Shown one piece after another: positions 9,102 through 17,478 of a DNA stretch of 64,000 nt (position 1 is its first letter; every line of letters starts with the position of its first letter). The stretch is from Roseinatronobacter bogoriensis DSM 18756 (GTDB lineage Bacteria; Pseudomonadota; Alphaproteobacteria; Rhodobacterales; Rhodobacteraceae). A model generated the notes under the pieces. That model was given only the letters and a program-made list of their open reading frames with translations. It did not search any database and was not told where the DNA came from. The position numbers were made by a program, and so were the translations under genes. The stretch is from assembly GCF_004366635.1 (NCBI RefSeq), contig NZ_SORN01000001.1:696435-760434 (forward strand), written 5' to 3'.

Positions 9102-9946
9102 CGAAGCCAATGCGGTCCATATGTGCCATGACAACCGTGCGCAATGATGACCTGTTCCTGACGAAATGGATCAGGCATTACGGCGATGCGCTTGGGCGCG
9201 AAAACCTTGTTGTGATCCTTGATGGACATGACCAGACCCTGCCAGAGGATGCCGGTTTTCTGAATGTGATCCGCCTGCCGCATCAACCGCTGCCGCGCGT
9301 TCCGGCAATGCGGCGGCGTGCGCGCGTGATGTCAAAGATTGCCGGCGGGCTGTTTCACTATTTCGATATGGTGATCGTGACGGATGTGGATGAATTCATC
9401 GTGGTTGACCCGGATCTGAAGCTGGGCTTGCGCGACTATCTCTCTGGCCTTGATCGACCGCCTGCGGCCATTTCTGCGCTTGGGCTGGATGTGGGCCAGC
9501 ATCTCAGGCACGAAGCGCCGCTGGACCCTGACAAGCCATTTCTGGACCAGCGCAGCTATGCGCATGTCTCGGCGCGGTATACAAAACCGGCGATTGCCAC
9601 CCGCCCGCTGACTTGGGGTTCGGGAATGCACCGGATCAAGGGGCGGAATTTCCGCATCGACCGAAATCTGTTTCTGTTTCATTTCGGAATGGTGGATTTC
9701 GCGCGCTCGACGGGCAAGACCGCTGACCCGGACCGGCTTGCAACGGGCTGGGAGGGGCATCTTGAGCGGCGCGAGAAGCTGTTCTCGATCATCACCAATT
9801 CCACGCCTGTAGAGGGGGATAAATATTTCCCTATTGCGCGGCGCAGGCAAACTTGGGTCCGTCCGCTGTATGCGCTGAACAAGCCGGGCATGATTCCGGG
9901 CGATCCGGTGGTACAAATTCCGCAGCGGTTTCGGGGATTGGTTTAG
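9098..9946 (+). CDS. GT2-like glycosyltransferase
   Basis: 282 aa. TVRND and KWIRHYGDALG in the N-terminal part, followed by TDVDEFIVVD at about residues 93-102, a D-x-D metal/nucleotide site, match the small 'glycosyl transferase family 2' group common in Rhodobacterales. No membrane segment is seen. ATGA overlap with the preceding glycosyltransferase supports a shared role in polysaccharide assembly. The sugar specificity cannot be inferred. Confidence 0.75.
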   Translation: MTKPMRSICAMTTVRNDDLFLTKWIRHYGDALGRENLVVILDGHDQTLPEDAGFLNVIRLPHQPLPRVPAMRRRARVMSKIAGGLFHYFDMVIVTDVDEFIVVDPDLKLGLRDYLSGLDRPPAAISALGLDVGQHLRHEAPLDPDKPFLDQRSYAHVSARYTKPAIATRPLTWGSGMHRIKGRNFRIDRNLFLFHFGMVDFARSTGKTADPDRLATGWEGHLERREKLFSIITNSTPVEGDKYFPIARRRQTWVRPLYALNKPGMIPGDPVVQIPQRFRGLV

Positions 9947-10573
9947 CGCCTCCGATCCGACACAGGGTTCGGTCAAGAGCGCCGAGGGGGCGCATTGAGG
10001 GCGTTGCAGTCTTTGACCGGCGCGGAGTCAGGGGCGTCAGCCCGCCGTGCATCGCCGGGCCGCCCCCACGGCACGGCGATTTGGCTACCACCAGCGCACA
10101 GATCTGATCTTTTAAGGACTTGGCCAGCATAAAGCGCTACAGATTCAACCGTGGACCGCCGCACCGCGGCCCAACGCTGCGCGGCTTTGTACCCAGTGCT
10201 GTATGTCCGCAAAGTCCCGAAAGAAGTTACTCGGAATTTATTATGAGGTGCAAAAGACGGGCGTGCAGGCGGGTGGGGGACTGCGCCAGTTTTGCACATA
10301 ATCCGGCCGGGTCGGTTTACGTCAGCGCCCCACAGGGCCGGGAAAAGCCGGATAGCCGAGCAATTCGAAATCCCTCGCGTAAAGCTTGCGAACAAGCGCG
10401 ACGGCGGGTTGCGTATAGTATTGTTCAAGTTTGCTGCTGGCGGCTGTGATTTTGGAAGTCCCTGCTTCGACCTTGTGAGGGCGCGCGAGGCGTTCCGCGT
10501 GTTCTGGGTCTTGTCCGATAGCGGATCACCACAAACGAATGGAATAATGAAAGGCACATCGACTCTCTCGGCC
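9947..10573. other. Convergent intergenic region holding a dispersed repeat
   Basis: About 630 bases between converging glycosyltransferase genes. The left part holds one copy of the dispersed repeat (listed separately). Several open frames cross it on both strands, but their peptides match those read from the other repeat copies and carry no domain, so they are by-products of the repeat. The right part (10220-10570) shows nothing recognisable. Confidence 0.6.
10041..10195 (+). repeat. Dispersed intergenic repeat, copy A
   Basis: Shares long blocks with copies near 24.6-24.9 and 60.4 kb: GGCCGCCCCCACGG, CGGCGATTTGG, GATCTGATCTT, TTGGCCAGCATAAAGCGCTA and GCCGCACCGCGGCCCAACGC followed by TGCGCGGC. 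The last block can fold (CCGCG...CGCGG), and AGCGCT is self-complementary. No transposase is present. All copies lie in the same orientation and outside genes. Confidence 0.75.
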
Positions 10574-11650
10574 TCAGGCCTTTACAGCTTTCAATACACG
10601 TTCCTCCAGTTTTTCGTTCGAAAAAAGATAGGCGCGGTTGTGGATTGCGGCCCTGTCCCAGTCTTGTGACAATGCCTGCAAGATTTTTCCTGCAAGATCA
10701 TGCGGATCGCCGATCTTGCACAGAAGGCCAGCGCCAGAGTTTTCAAGGATTTCCACTGCACCGGGTATTCTGGTTGCAACTACGGGGGTGCCTTGGGCAA
10801 GGGCCTCGATCACGACATTCGGAAAACCCTCCCATAGCGAGGGCAGCACAGCCAGATGAGCAGCAGCATAAAGCGTTTCCGTATCATCGACATGACCAAG
10901 GAAATCGACATCCTGTGCTATTCCAAGCGCTCCCGACAGGTTTTTCAGATCTTTTTCCAGCCGACCAGTGCCTGCAATGCTGAGTTTGCAGGTGATATCC
11001 TGGCGCAGGATCGCAAAAGCCCGCAACAGGGTTGCGATATCCTTCTGTTCTTCCAGCCTTGCAACGCAGACAATCCTGTTGGCTTCGCGGTTGCACACTG
11101 GATCAGGGTGTTTTTCGACGCTCACTCCATTGGGGATCAAGGCGATCCGGTTTTCCGGTACGCCCCAATGTCTACGAAGCTCTGTGACCATTTGCTGGGT
11201 CAGGGCAATGACAAGGTCGCATTGCCGATAGCCGAACTTGTGGACCAGCCATTTGAACTTGCGCATGAACAGCCCGCGCATCTGGGTTCTTTCCCAAGTG
11301 GACAGCGCTTCGCGCAGGATGAGCTTTGGCCGGGACGGGCAGGCCGAGAGCGAGAGCAGCATGGCGGGCAGATTGCTTGCATCCACCACAAGGCAGATAT
11401 CGGGGTCGTGTTGTGCAAGAATTCGGCGCAAGGGGGCGACTGCTGACAGGTTGCGTTTTGTCCCGAAGACTTCAAGCTGAACAGACGGGTCGGGGATGTA
11501 CTGGTTCAGGCTGGGGGCATGGCCGCAGGTCAGAATGACATCGTTGCCATGTTCTGCCAGAATATTCGCGTATTTGACCGCGTTTTTGCCCGCCCCACCA
11601 GAAATGGCGCGGACATAGATGACGATTCTCGGTGATTTCTTATGTCCCAT
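10574..11650 (-). CDS. GT4-like glycosyltransferase
   Basis: 358 aa GT-B enzyme. The N-terminal acceptor domain carries SGGAGKNAVKYANIL, and the C-terminal donor domain carries IVCVARLEEQKD, AGTGRLEKDL and SLWEGFPNVVIEALAQGTPVVAT, the E-x7-E donor-binding segment. A polysaccharide assembly role is inferred from the locus. It lies first from the left in a minus-strand block with the gene at 11670 and the epimerase/dehydrogenase pair. Confidence 0.85.
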   Translation of the reverse strand: MGHKKSPRIVIYVRAISGGAGKNAVKYANILAEHGNDVILTCGHAPSLNQYIPDPSVQLEVFGTKRNLSAVAPLRRILAQHDPDICLVVDASNLPAMLLSLSACPSRPKLILREALSTWERTQMRGLFMRKFKWLVHKFGYRQCDLVIALTQQMVTELRRHWGVPENRIALIPNGVSVEKHPDPVCNREANRIVCVARLEEQKDIATLLRAFAILRQDITCKLSIAGTGRLEKDLKNLSGALGIAQDVDFLGHVDDTETLYAAAHLAVLPSLWEGFPNVVIEALAQGTPVVATRIPGAVEILENSGAGLLCKIGDPHDLAGKILQALSQDWDRAAIHNRAYLFSNEKLEERVLKAVKA

Positions 11651-11669
11651 ATGGCACCTCGGACCGGGG

Positions 11670-12362
11670 TTAGGGGGCTAGGTCGGGGTGGCCTTCATAC
11701 ATGGATCGATCTTTTGATTTTCCGGTACGGATGTCTTCCCATATCTTGTGTCTGACGATGGGCAGGACGGGAATCTTGCTGCCAGTCATTAGCCCCAGCA
11801 TGATGCGATGCTGGCCATTTCCTGATTTCATCAATTCGCCCTGCCTGCCGATACAGATGACAACAGGATGCGCATTTTCCTTGAAGCCGTCGCGTTTGAT
11901 GCTTTCGATCAAGCGATCTGCCCGTTCGCAACGGTTGAGGATATCATCGTGATTGCGGCAATCATTCCAAGGGCGCAGGCCCTTTTCGACCTTTTCGACC
12001 ACAGACGCATAAAACTCGGTTTCCTGCCACGGTTTTCTGTTGTGATATCGATCCTCAAGCGCTTTGAACAGCAGTCCTTTGCGCGGGGCATAGGGCCTGA
12101 CATGGGTGTCCCAATCGCCATCTTCGACCATGCCGATGGCGCGGTATTTGCAAAACCGTCCATTGCGCAGCGGTGCCAGATAATCTTCCTGCTTCAAACT
12201 GTTGGGGCGCAGTGTGCTGTTGATGGTATCGGGGTCAACCCAGATCTGTCGGTACGGGTTTCCCTTGGTCACAGAGCCGGGCCGTGTCACACGATACCAT
12301 GTCAGGCGCAGCCTGTAGAGGATGTGCTTTTGAATATATCCGAGCCCTGAGCCGCCGCTCAT
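11670..12362 (-). CDS. ParB/Srx-like hypothetical protein in glycan locus
   Basis: 230 aa, mostly unrecognised. The C-terminal part has VICIGRQGELMKSGNGQHRI, like the DGxHR-type motif of ParB/sulfiredoxin-fold proteins. The N-terminal part carries basic RLRLTWYR and RPGSVTKGNPYRQIWVDP segments. I choose ATG at 12362 because GGAG lies seven bases upstream; the longer frame begins at a TTG at 12440 without a visible site. It sits between a glycosyltransferase and the UDP-sugar genes, so a polysaccharide-related role is possible; nothing shows DNA partitioning. Confidence 0.6.
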   Translation of the reverse strand: MSGGSGLGYIQKHILYRLRLTWYRVTRPGSVTKGNPYRQIWVDPDTINSTLRPNSLKQEDYLAPLRNGRFCKYRAIGMVEDGDWDTHVRPYAPRKGLLFKALEDRYHNRKPWQETEFYASVVEKVEKGLRPWNDCRNHDDILNRCERADRLIESIKRDGFKENAHPVVICIGRQGELMKSGNGQHRIMLGLMTGSKIPVLPIVRHKIWEDIRTGKSKDRSMYEGHPDLAP

Positions 12363-12502
12363 TGTTGCACTCCAGACATGGCGCTGCCCTGTATCCTTGA
12401 AACTGGCGATGCTGATAGGGGCTTTGCTGCGCAGGGGCAAGCGCGTTGTCCATTCGGGCGTGCCGAGGGCATGGACTTCGGTGCGTATAGTGACATGGCG
12501 TC

Positions 12503-13531
12503 CTAGCCTCTGCGCTGGGCTTTATCAGACCCCTGCACATAATGATCCCGATACCAGCGCACGAAGCGGGCGACGCCTTCGCCTATATCTGTTGCAGGAC
12601 GGTAGCCTGTCAGGCGCATCAGCAGGCTGCTATCGGCCCATGTGGCGGGCACGTCGCCTTGTTGCATCTCCATATAGTTGCGCGTGGCACTCAGGCCGGT
12701 TGCGGCCTCGATCTGGTCGATGAAATCTTCCAGCCGCACTTTGGTTGAGTTGCCGATATTGACCACGCGGAATGGCGCGACGGGAGAGAGGCTGTCGCCT
12801 TCGACGCGGCTGGTTTCGGCCGGAACGGCATCAAACAGCAGGCGGACGCCGCGCACCAGATCATCGACATAGGTAAAGTCCCGCCACATCTCGCCGTGGT
12901 TATAGACGTCGATGGGGCTGCCTTCCAGAATGGCGCGGGTGAATTTGAACAGGGCCATATCTGGGCGACCCCACGGCCCGTAGACCGTGAAGAAGCGGAA
13001 CATGGTGATGGGCAGGTCATGGATATGTGCCCAGGAATGGGCCATGGCCTCATTGGCTTTTTTGGTCGCCGCATAGAATGACATCTGGGTGTCGGCCTTG
13101 TGGGCCTCAGCATAGGGCATGTCTGTATTCGCGCCGTAAACCGATGAGGTCGATGCCATCAGCAGATGTTTGGGCTGAGCTTCGCGCGCGGCTTCCATCA
13201 AGTTGAACGTGCCGATGATATTGGCATCGACATAGGCGCGCGGGTTCTCGATGGAATACCGCACCCCGGCTTGGGCTGCCAGATGAACGATCACGTCGGG
13301 CCGGGCATCTGTTACGGCGTGCGAAAGCGCGCTTGCATCTTCGAGCATGGCCTCGGTTGCGGTGAAATGCGCGTGCTGGTGCAGCATGTCATGGCGCTGG
13401 CGCTTGAGCGTGACATCATAGTAATCGGTCATGCCGTCAAAGCCCGCGACCTGCCAGCCTTCCTGCAACAGCAACTCGGCCAGATGAAAGCCGATGAACC
13501 CGGCCGTTCCCGTGATAAAAGCGCGCTTCAT
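12503..13531 (-). CDS. UDP-glucuronate 4-epimerase-like NAD-dependent epimerase
   Basis: 342 aa extended SDR. The NAD site is GTAGFIGFH at residues 8-16, and the catalytic motif is SFYAATKKANE (YxxxK); RFFTVYGPWGRPDMA is characteristic of the UDP-glucuronate/galacturonate epimerase group. It should interconvert UDP-GlcA and UDP-GalA. The neighbouring gene upstream makes UDP-GlcA, and the two overlap by four bases, so they form a UDP-uronic acid supply unit for the polysaccharide. Confidence 0.9.
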   Translation of the reverse strand: MKRAFITGTAGFIGFHLAELLLQEGWQVAGFDGMTDYYDVTLKRQRHDMLHQHAHFTATEAMLEDASALSHAVTDARPDVIVHLAAQAGVRYSIENPRAYVDANIIGTFNLMEAAREAQPKHLLMASTSSVYGANTDMPYAEAHKADTQMSFYAATKKANEAMAHSWAHIHDLPITMFRFFTVYGPWGRPDMALFKFTRAILEGSPIDVYNHGEMWRDFTYVDDLVRGVRLLFDAVPAETSRVEGDSLSPVAPFRVVNIGNSTKVRLEDFIDQIEAATGLSATRNYMEMQQGDVPATWADSSLLMRLTGYRPATDIGEGVARFVRWYRDHYVQGSDKAQRRG

Positions 13532-14877
13532 TCGGCGGCGTCTTTTGTCGCATCTGTCGGAGCGGGGGCAGTGGCGCGGCCAACGCCTTCATATTTCACG
13601 AAGCCTGCGGCAAGGGCGTCATCGCGGCTATAGATATTGCGCAGATCGGCCATGACGGGCGTGGTCATCGACGCGGCCAGTCGCTTCAGGTCCAGTGCGC
13701 GAAACTGGTTCCATTCCGTCAGGATCAGCAGGCAATCCGCGCCCTCTGCGGCAGCGTATGGGTCCGTCTGCCAGTCCACACCGGGCAAAAGCGCTTCGCC
13801 TTCCTTGCGGCCATGCGGGTCCACCACACGCACGCGCGCCCCGCCGCCCACCAGTGCTGGCACGACTGTCAGCGAGGGGGCCTCGCGCATGTCATCGGTT
13901 TCAGGCTTGAAGGTCACGCCCAGAACCGCGACGGTCTTGCCATTCACAGACCCGCCACACAGGTCCATCACCTTGTCGATCATGCGCCGCTTGGTCAGGT
14001 CATTGACTGCGATCACGGTTTCCGTAATCCGCTGCGGCACGCCATGTTCCTGACCGATCCGCGCCAGCGCGCTGGTATCCTTGGGAAAGCATGACCCGCC
14101 GTAGCCCGGCCCGGCATGCAGGAATTTGTTGCCGATGCGCCCGTCCAGCCCCATTCCTTTGGCAACCGATTTCACATCTGCGCCCACCCGTTCACACAGG
14201 GCAGCGATTTCATTTATGAAACTGATCTTGGTGGCCAGAAAGGCATTCGCGGCATATTTGATCATCTCTGCGGATTCGAGGTCGGTAAAGACGATGGGGA
14301 AATCGCGTAGAAACAGCGGGCGGTAAATGTCGCCCATCACCTCTTGCGCGCGATCACTCTCAACACCGACGACAACGCGATCAGGTTTCATGAAATCGTC
14401 AATCGCGGCACCTTCGCGCAGGAATTCGGGGTTGGAGGCCACGTCAAATTCCGCGTCAGGACGGGTTTTGCGGATCACCTCGGCCACTTTGCGGTTCGTG
14501 CCGACGGGGACGGTCGATTTCGTGACCACCACGGCATAGCCGGTCAGGGCATTCGCTATATCTGCGGCGGCTGCCATCACATAGGTCAGGTCTGCATGGC
14601 CATCGCCGCGCCGGGTTGGTGTGCCGACCGCAATGAACACCGCATCGGCCCCATCGACTGCGGCAGCGAGGTCCGTGGTGAATGTCAGCCGTCCCGCTTC
14701 GACATTGCGCGCCATGACGGCATCAAGGCCAGGCTCGTAGATCGGGACTTCGCCGCGTTCCAGCGTGGCGATTTTTTCGGGCATCTTGTCTACGCAAACC
14801 ACATCATGCCCGAAGTCGGAAAAGCACACACCCGACACAAGCCCTACATAGCCGGTACCTATCATTGCAATTTTCAT
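13528..14877 (-). CDS. UDP-glucose 6-dehydrogenase
   Basis: 449 aa, full family length. The N-terminal NAD fold begins with GTGYVGLVSG, the catalytic cysteine is in GPGYGGSCFPKDT, and the C-terminal UDP-binding domain is present (LGVTFKPETDDMREAPS). The reaction is UDP-glucose + 2 NAD to UDP-glucuronate. The final ~15 residues are Ala/Pro/Thr-rich. It overlaps the epimerase by ATGA and likely leads this two-gene unit. Confidence 0.95.
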   Translation of the reverse strand: MKIAMIGTGYVGLVSGVCFSDFGHDVVCVDKMPEKIATLERGEVPIYEPGLDAVMARNVEAGRLTFTTDLAAAVDGADAVFIAVGTPTRRGDGHADLTYVMAAAADIANALTGYAVVVTKSTVPVGTNRKVAEVIRKTRPDAEFDVASNPEFLREGAAIDDFMKPDRVVVGVESDRAQEVMGDIYRPLFLRDFPIVFTDLESAEMIKYAANAFLATKISFINEIAALCERVGADVKSVAKGMGLDGRIGNKFLHAGPGYGGSCFPKDTSALARIGQEHGVPQRITETVIAVNDLTKRRMIDKVMDLCGGSVNGKTVAVLGVTFKPETDDMREAPSLTVVPALVGGGARVRVVDPHGRKEGEALLPGVDWQTDPYAAAEGADCLLILTEWNQFRALDLKRLAASMTTPVMADLRNIYSRDDALAAGFVKYEGVGRATAPAPTDATKDAAE

Positions 14878-15001
14878 GTCTCGCCCTGTCGCTGCCCCGC
14901 ATTACCGGATGTGCCCGTATCATATCTGCGTGCGAGAGTATAAGCCAGAACCGACGTTAATCCTGTTGCAGGCTGGATTTTGCGCTGTACGGCGGTGGTG
15001 C

Positions 15002-15679
15002 TCAGGTGCCGAATTTCTGCCCGCTTTGCTGAAAGCTTTTGTAGCTTGCCATAAGGTCGTTGAATTTACCGCCTTGAACCGCGACATGCGCGCGCAGGGC
15101 CACAGCGACGTCGTCTGCATTGCCATTTTCAAGCGCTTCCAGAATGGCGCGGTGTTCCGACAAGGATTGTTCCAGCCGGCCCCGGACCCGCAATTGAAGC
15201 CGCCGATAGGGTTTCAAGCGACGGTGCAACTGACCCGCCTGATCCGCAAGAAACTGGTTGCCCGACGCCTTGTAGAGCAGGTGATGAAACTTTTCATTCT
15301 CTGCGTAATAGCGGTCTGAGTCGTTGTTGGCGACGGCATCTTCGCAGGCGATCACGGTGCGATACAGTTCTGCAAGGTCCTGTTGTGTGACCCGCCGCGC
15401 GGCCAGCCTGCCGCAAAATGCCTCTAGCTCGGCCATGACCTCGAACATCTCTATCATGTCGCTTAGATCGGGGTGGCGCACAAAAGCGCCGCGATGGGGA
15501 ATCAGTTCCAGCAGGCCCGACGCGGCGAGGCTTTGGAATGCTTCGCGCAACGGCGTGCGAGAGCAGCCGAATTTTTCGGAAAGCGAGATTTCATCCAGCC
15601 TTTCCCCGTTCACCAACTCGCCGGTGACGATCATATGTTCAAGCGCCTCCCGGACGCTGTCGGCTCTGCGCGATGACAT
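15002..15679 (-). CDS. matR: GntR/FadR-family malonate regulator
   Basis: 225 aa. The N-terminal winged helix contains the GntR segment LSEKFGCSRTPLREAFQSLAASG (about 30-52), and an FCD-type C-terminal domain follows (DRYYAENEKFHHLLYKASGN, with the histidines of the ligand/metal site). It is divergent from the malonate TRAP/matAB operon. MatR of rhizobia represses mat genes and binds a TTGTATACAA site; that sequence lies in this intergenic region, which supports the assignment. Confidence 0.87.
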   Translation of the reverse strand: MSSRRADSVREALEHMIVTGELVNGERLDEISLSEKFGCSRTPLREAFQSLAASGLLELIPHRGAFVRHPDLSDMIEMFEVMAELEAFCGRLAARRVTQQDLAELYRTVIACEDAVANNDSDRYYAENEKFHHLLYKASGNQFLADQAGQLHRRLKPYRRLQLRVRGRLEQSLSEHRAILEALENGNADDVAVALRAHVAVQGGKFNDLMASYKSFQQSGQKFGT

Positions 15680-15710
15680 TTCTAGTGCCCCAGCTTCTCT
15701 GATCTTGTCT

Positions 15711-15753
15711 TAGTATACCACTGTGTATTTCGCAATTCCAATATTGTATACAA
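15711..15753. promoter_or_regulatory. MatR operators between matR and matP
   Basis: TTGTATACAA at 15744-15753 is a perfect palindrome identical to the core reported for rhizobial MatR. A second, related half-conserved site TAGTATACCA is at 15711-15720, 33 bases away, on the same face by about three helical turns. Together they could repress both divergent transcripts until malonate or malonyl-CoA is present. Confidence 0.7.
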
Positions 15754-15863
15754 AAATCTTGACTTTGTATTCTCAATGGCCTTCACTGTATCCACATTGT
15801 TGAGGAGCAATGAATCAGCGCAAGGGCAGGGAGACCCTTCGCCCAAGTTTCAGGGAGGAAAAG

Positions 15864-16856
15864 ATGAGAATTTTATCACTAGCGGCCGCGTCTGTACTGG
15901 CAATCACATCCATTGTCGGATCGCAGGCGGCACAGGCGCAACAGCTTCGCCTGTCGCATCAGTGGTCCACTGCCGATCTGCGCCATCAGGTTGCGCAAAT
16001 GATCGCGGATGATCTGGACGAGGCCGATGTCGGCCTGTCAATCCGGATCTTCCCTTCGGCATCACTGTTCTCCGCGACTGAGCAGTACCAGCCTGTCAGC
16101 CGTGGCCAGCTTGATATGACGGTTTATCCGCTGTCTTACGCGGGCGGCCAGCGGCCTGAATTCAACCTGACACTGATGCCCGGCCTTGTACGCAACCATG
16201 ACCACGGCGCGCGACTGAACGATTCGCCCTTCATGGAGCGGCTTGAAGAATTGATGGCCGAAGATGATGTCATGGTTCTGGTGCACGGCTATCTGGCGGG
16301 CGGGTTTGCGGCCAAGGACGGTTGCATCACACGGCCAGAGCATATGGAGGGCCGCAATGTCCGCGCAGCGGGCCGCGCGTTTGAGCAGATGCTTGCAGCT
16401 GCAGGGGCGTCCATTTCGTCCATGGCATCCTCGGAGATCTATAACGGGATGCAGACAGGCGTTCTGGATGCGGTGAACACCTCTTCCTCGTCTTTCGTGT
16501 CGTTCCGCCTGTATGAGCAGGTCGATTGCTACACGCCGGCTGGTGATATTGCGCTGTGGTTCATGTATCAGCCCTTGTTGATGAACAAATCAACATTCGA
16601 GGGCCTGAGCGAGGAACAGCAGGAGGTGCTTCTGGCGGCGGCTGCGCGCGCCGAGGAGTGGTATCTGGAACAGGCCAAGCTGGATGATGTCCGTTCTGTC
16701 GAAGTGTATCAGGAAAACGGCGTCGAGATTGCCGAGATGACGGCCGAGGATTTCGAGGCATGGCGCGCGCTGGCGATGGAGTCGGCCTATGCGTCTTTCG
16801 TCGATCAGGTTCCGAATGGTCAGGAACTGCTCGATATGGCGTTCGCGGTCGAGTGA
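15864..16856 (+). CDS. matP: TRAP transporter malonate-binding protein (DctP family)
   Basis: 330 aa periplasmic protein. A typical signal peptide ends at AQA-QQL (about residue 25). The DctP body shows LSHQWSTADLRHQVAQM near the start of the mature protein and GRNVRAAGRAFEQML (the conserved Arg that binds the substrate carboxylate) mid-protein. The start at 15864 is preceded by GGGAGG; the track-like longer frame is ignored. First gene of the mat operon; malonate as substrate is inferred from matA/matB downstream. Confidence 0.88.
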   Translation: MRILSLAAASVLAITSIVGSQAAQAQQLRLSHQWSTADLRHQVAQMIADDLDEADVGLSIRIFPSASLFSATEQYQPVSRGQLDMTVYPLSYAGGQRPEFNLTLMPGLVRNHDHGARLNDSPFMERLEELMAEDDVMVLVHGYLAGGFAAKDGCITRPEHMEGRNVRAAGRAFEQMLAAAGASISSMASSEIYNGMQTGVLDAVNTSSSSFVSFRLYEQVDCYTPAGDIALWFMYQPLLMNKSTFEGLSEEQQEVLLAAAARAEEWYLEQAKLDDVRSVEVYQENGVEIAEMTAEDFEAWRALAMESAYASFVDQVPNGQELLDMAFAVE

Positions 16857-16870
16857 TCGACCCGTAACAC

Positions 16871-16892
16871 GGGCGCGGTGAGAGCCGCGCCC
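16871..16892 (+). terminator. Attenuating hairpin after matP
   Basis: GGGCGCGG-TGAGAG-CCGCGCCC, a perfect eight-pair stem followed by a pyrimidine-rich ACTTTCTTTTCTC. It sits between the binding-protein gene and the permease genes, a common arrangement that keeps the periplasmic protein in excess over the membrane subunits. Confidence 0.65.
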
Positions 16893-16929
16893 ACTTTCTT
16901 TTCTCACAGATTACCAGGAGTCATGTCTA

Positions 16930-17478
16930 ATGGCCTTGCCGACCGTTGACGCCGGATGGCGACGCGGCGCAGATTTTCTTGTCCGCAGTATCGGGGGTCT
17001 GTCGACCCTGTGCGGCTGGATCGCAGCGTCCATGATCCTCGCCTCAGTCTTCATAACCTGCCAGATGATCTTTGTGCGCTTTGTTCTGCGCCAGTCAACG
17101 ATCTGGCAGACGGAAACCGTGATCTATCTGATGATCGCGGCCACGATGCTGGGCCTGCCCTATGTGCAGAAACTGCGCGGACATGTGAATGTGGACCTGT
17201 TGCCCCTGTGGCTAAGCCCCTTGCCGCGCAAGCTGCTGGCGATTGTCGTGCTGCTGTCGGGCATTGTGGTGCTGGGCATCATGGGGTTCTACGCTTTTGA
17301 GCATTGGCATACGGCCTTTCAGCGCGGTTGGCGGTCATCCAGCGTCTGGGGACCACCGCTATGGATTCCTTATCTGGCAATGCCACTGGGTTTTGCGCTT
17401 TTCATCCTACAGCTTCTGGCCGATCTGCTGGCCTTGCTGACAGGTCGCGACACTGCTTTCGGACTGGAGGCTGACTGA
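16930..17478 (+). CDS. matQ: TRAP transporter small permease (DctQ family)
   Basis: 182 aa with four hydrophobic segments (about 20-50, 60-80, 95-120 and 140-165) and the family region FVLRQSTIWQTETVIYLMIAATMLGLPYV (quoted only in part). It pairs with the large permease in the inner membrane. CAGGAG lies nine bases before the ATG; the ATG at 16923 is out of frame. TGATG overlap with matM shows translational coupling. Confidence 0.87.
   Translation: MALPTVDAGWRRGADFLVRSIGGLSTLCGWIAASMILASVFITCQMIFVRFVLRQSTIWQTETVIYLMIAATMLGLPYVQKLRGHVNVDLLPLWLSPLPRKLLAIVVLLSGIVVLGIMGFYAFEHWHTAFQRGWRSSSVWGPPLWIPYLAMPLGFALFILQLLADLLALLTGRDTAFGLEAD

Noticed and set aside
9973..10557. 194-aa minus-strand frame
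   Set aside because: Its middle part is the same peptide as that read from the repeat near 60.4 kb; it comes from the dispersed repeat, not a gene.
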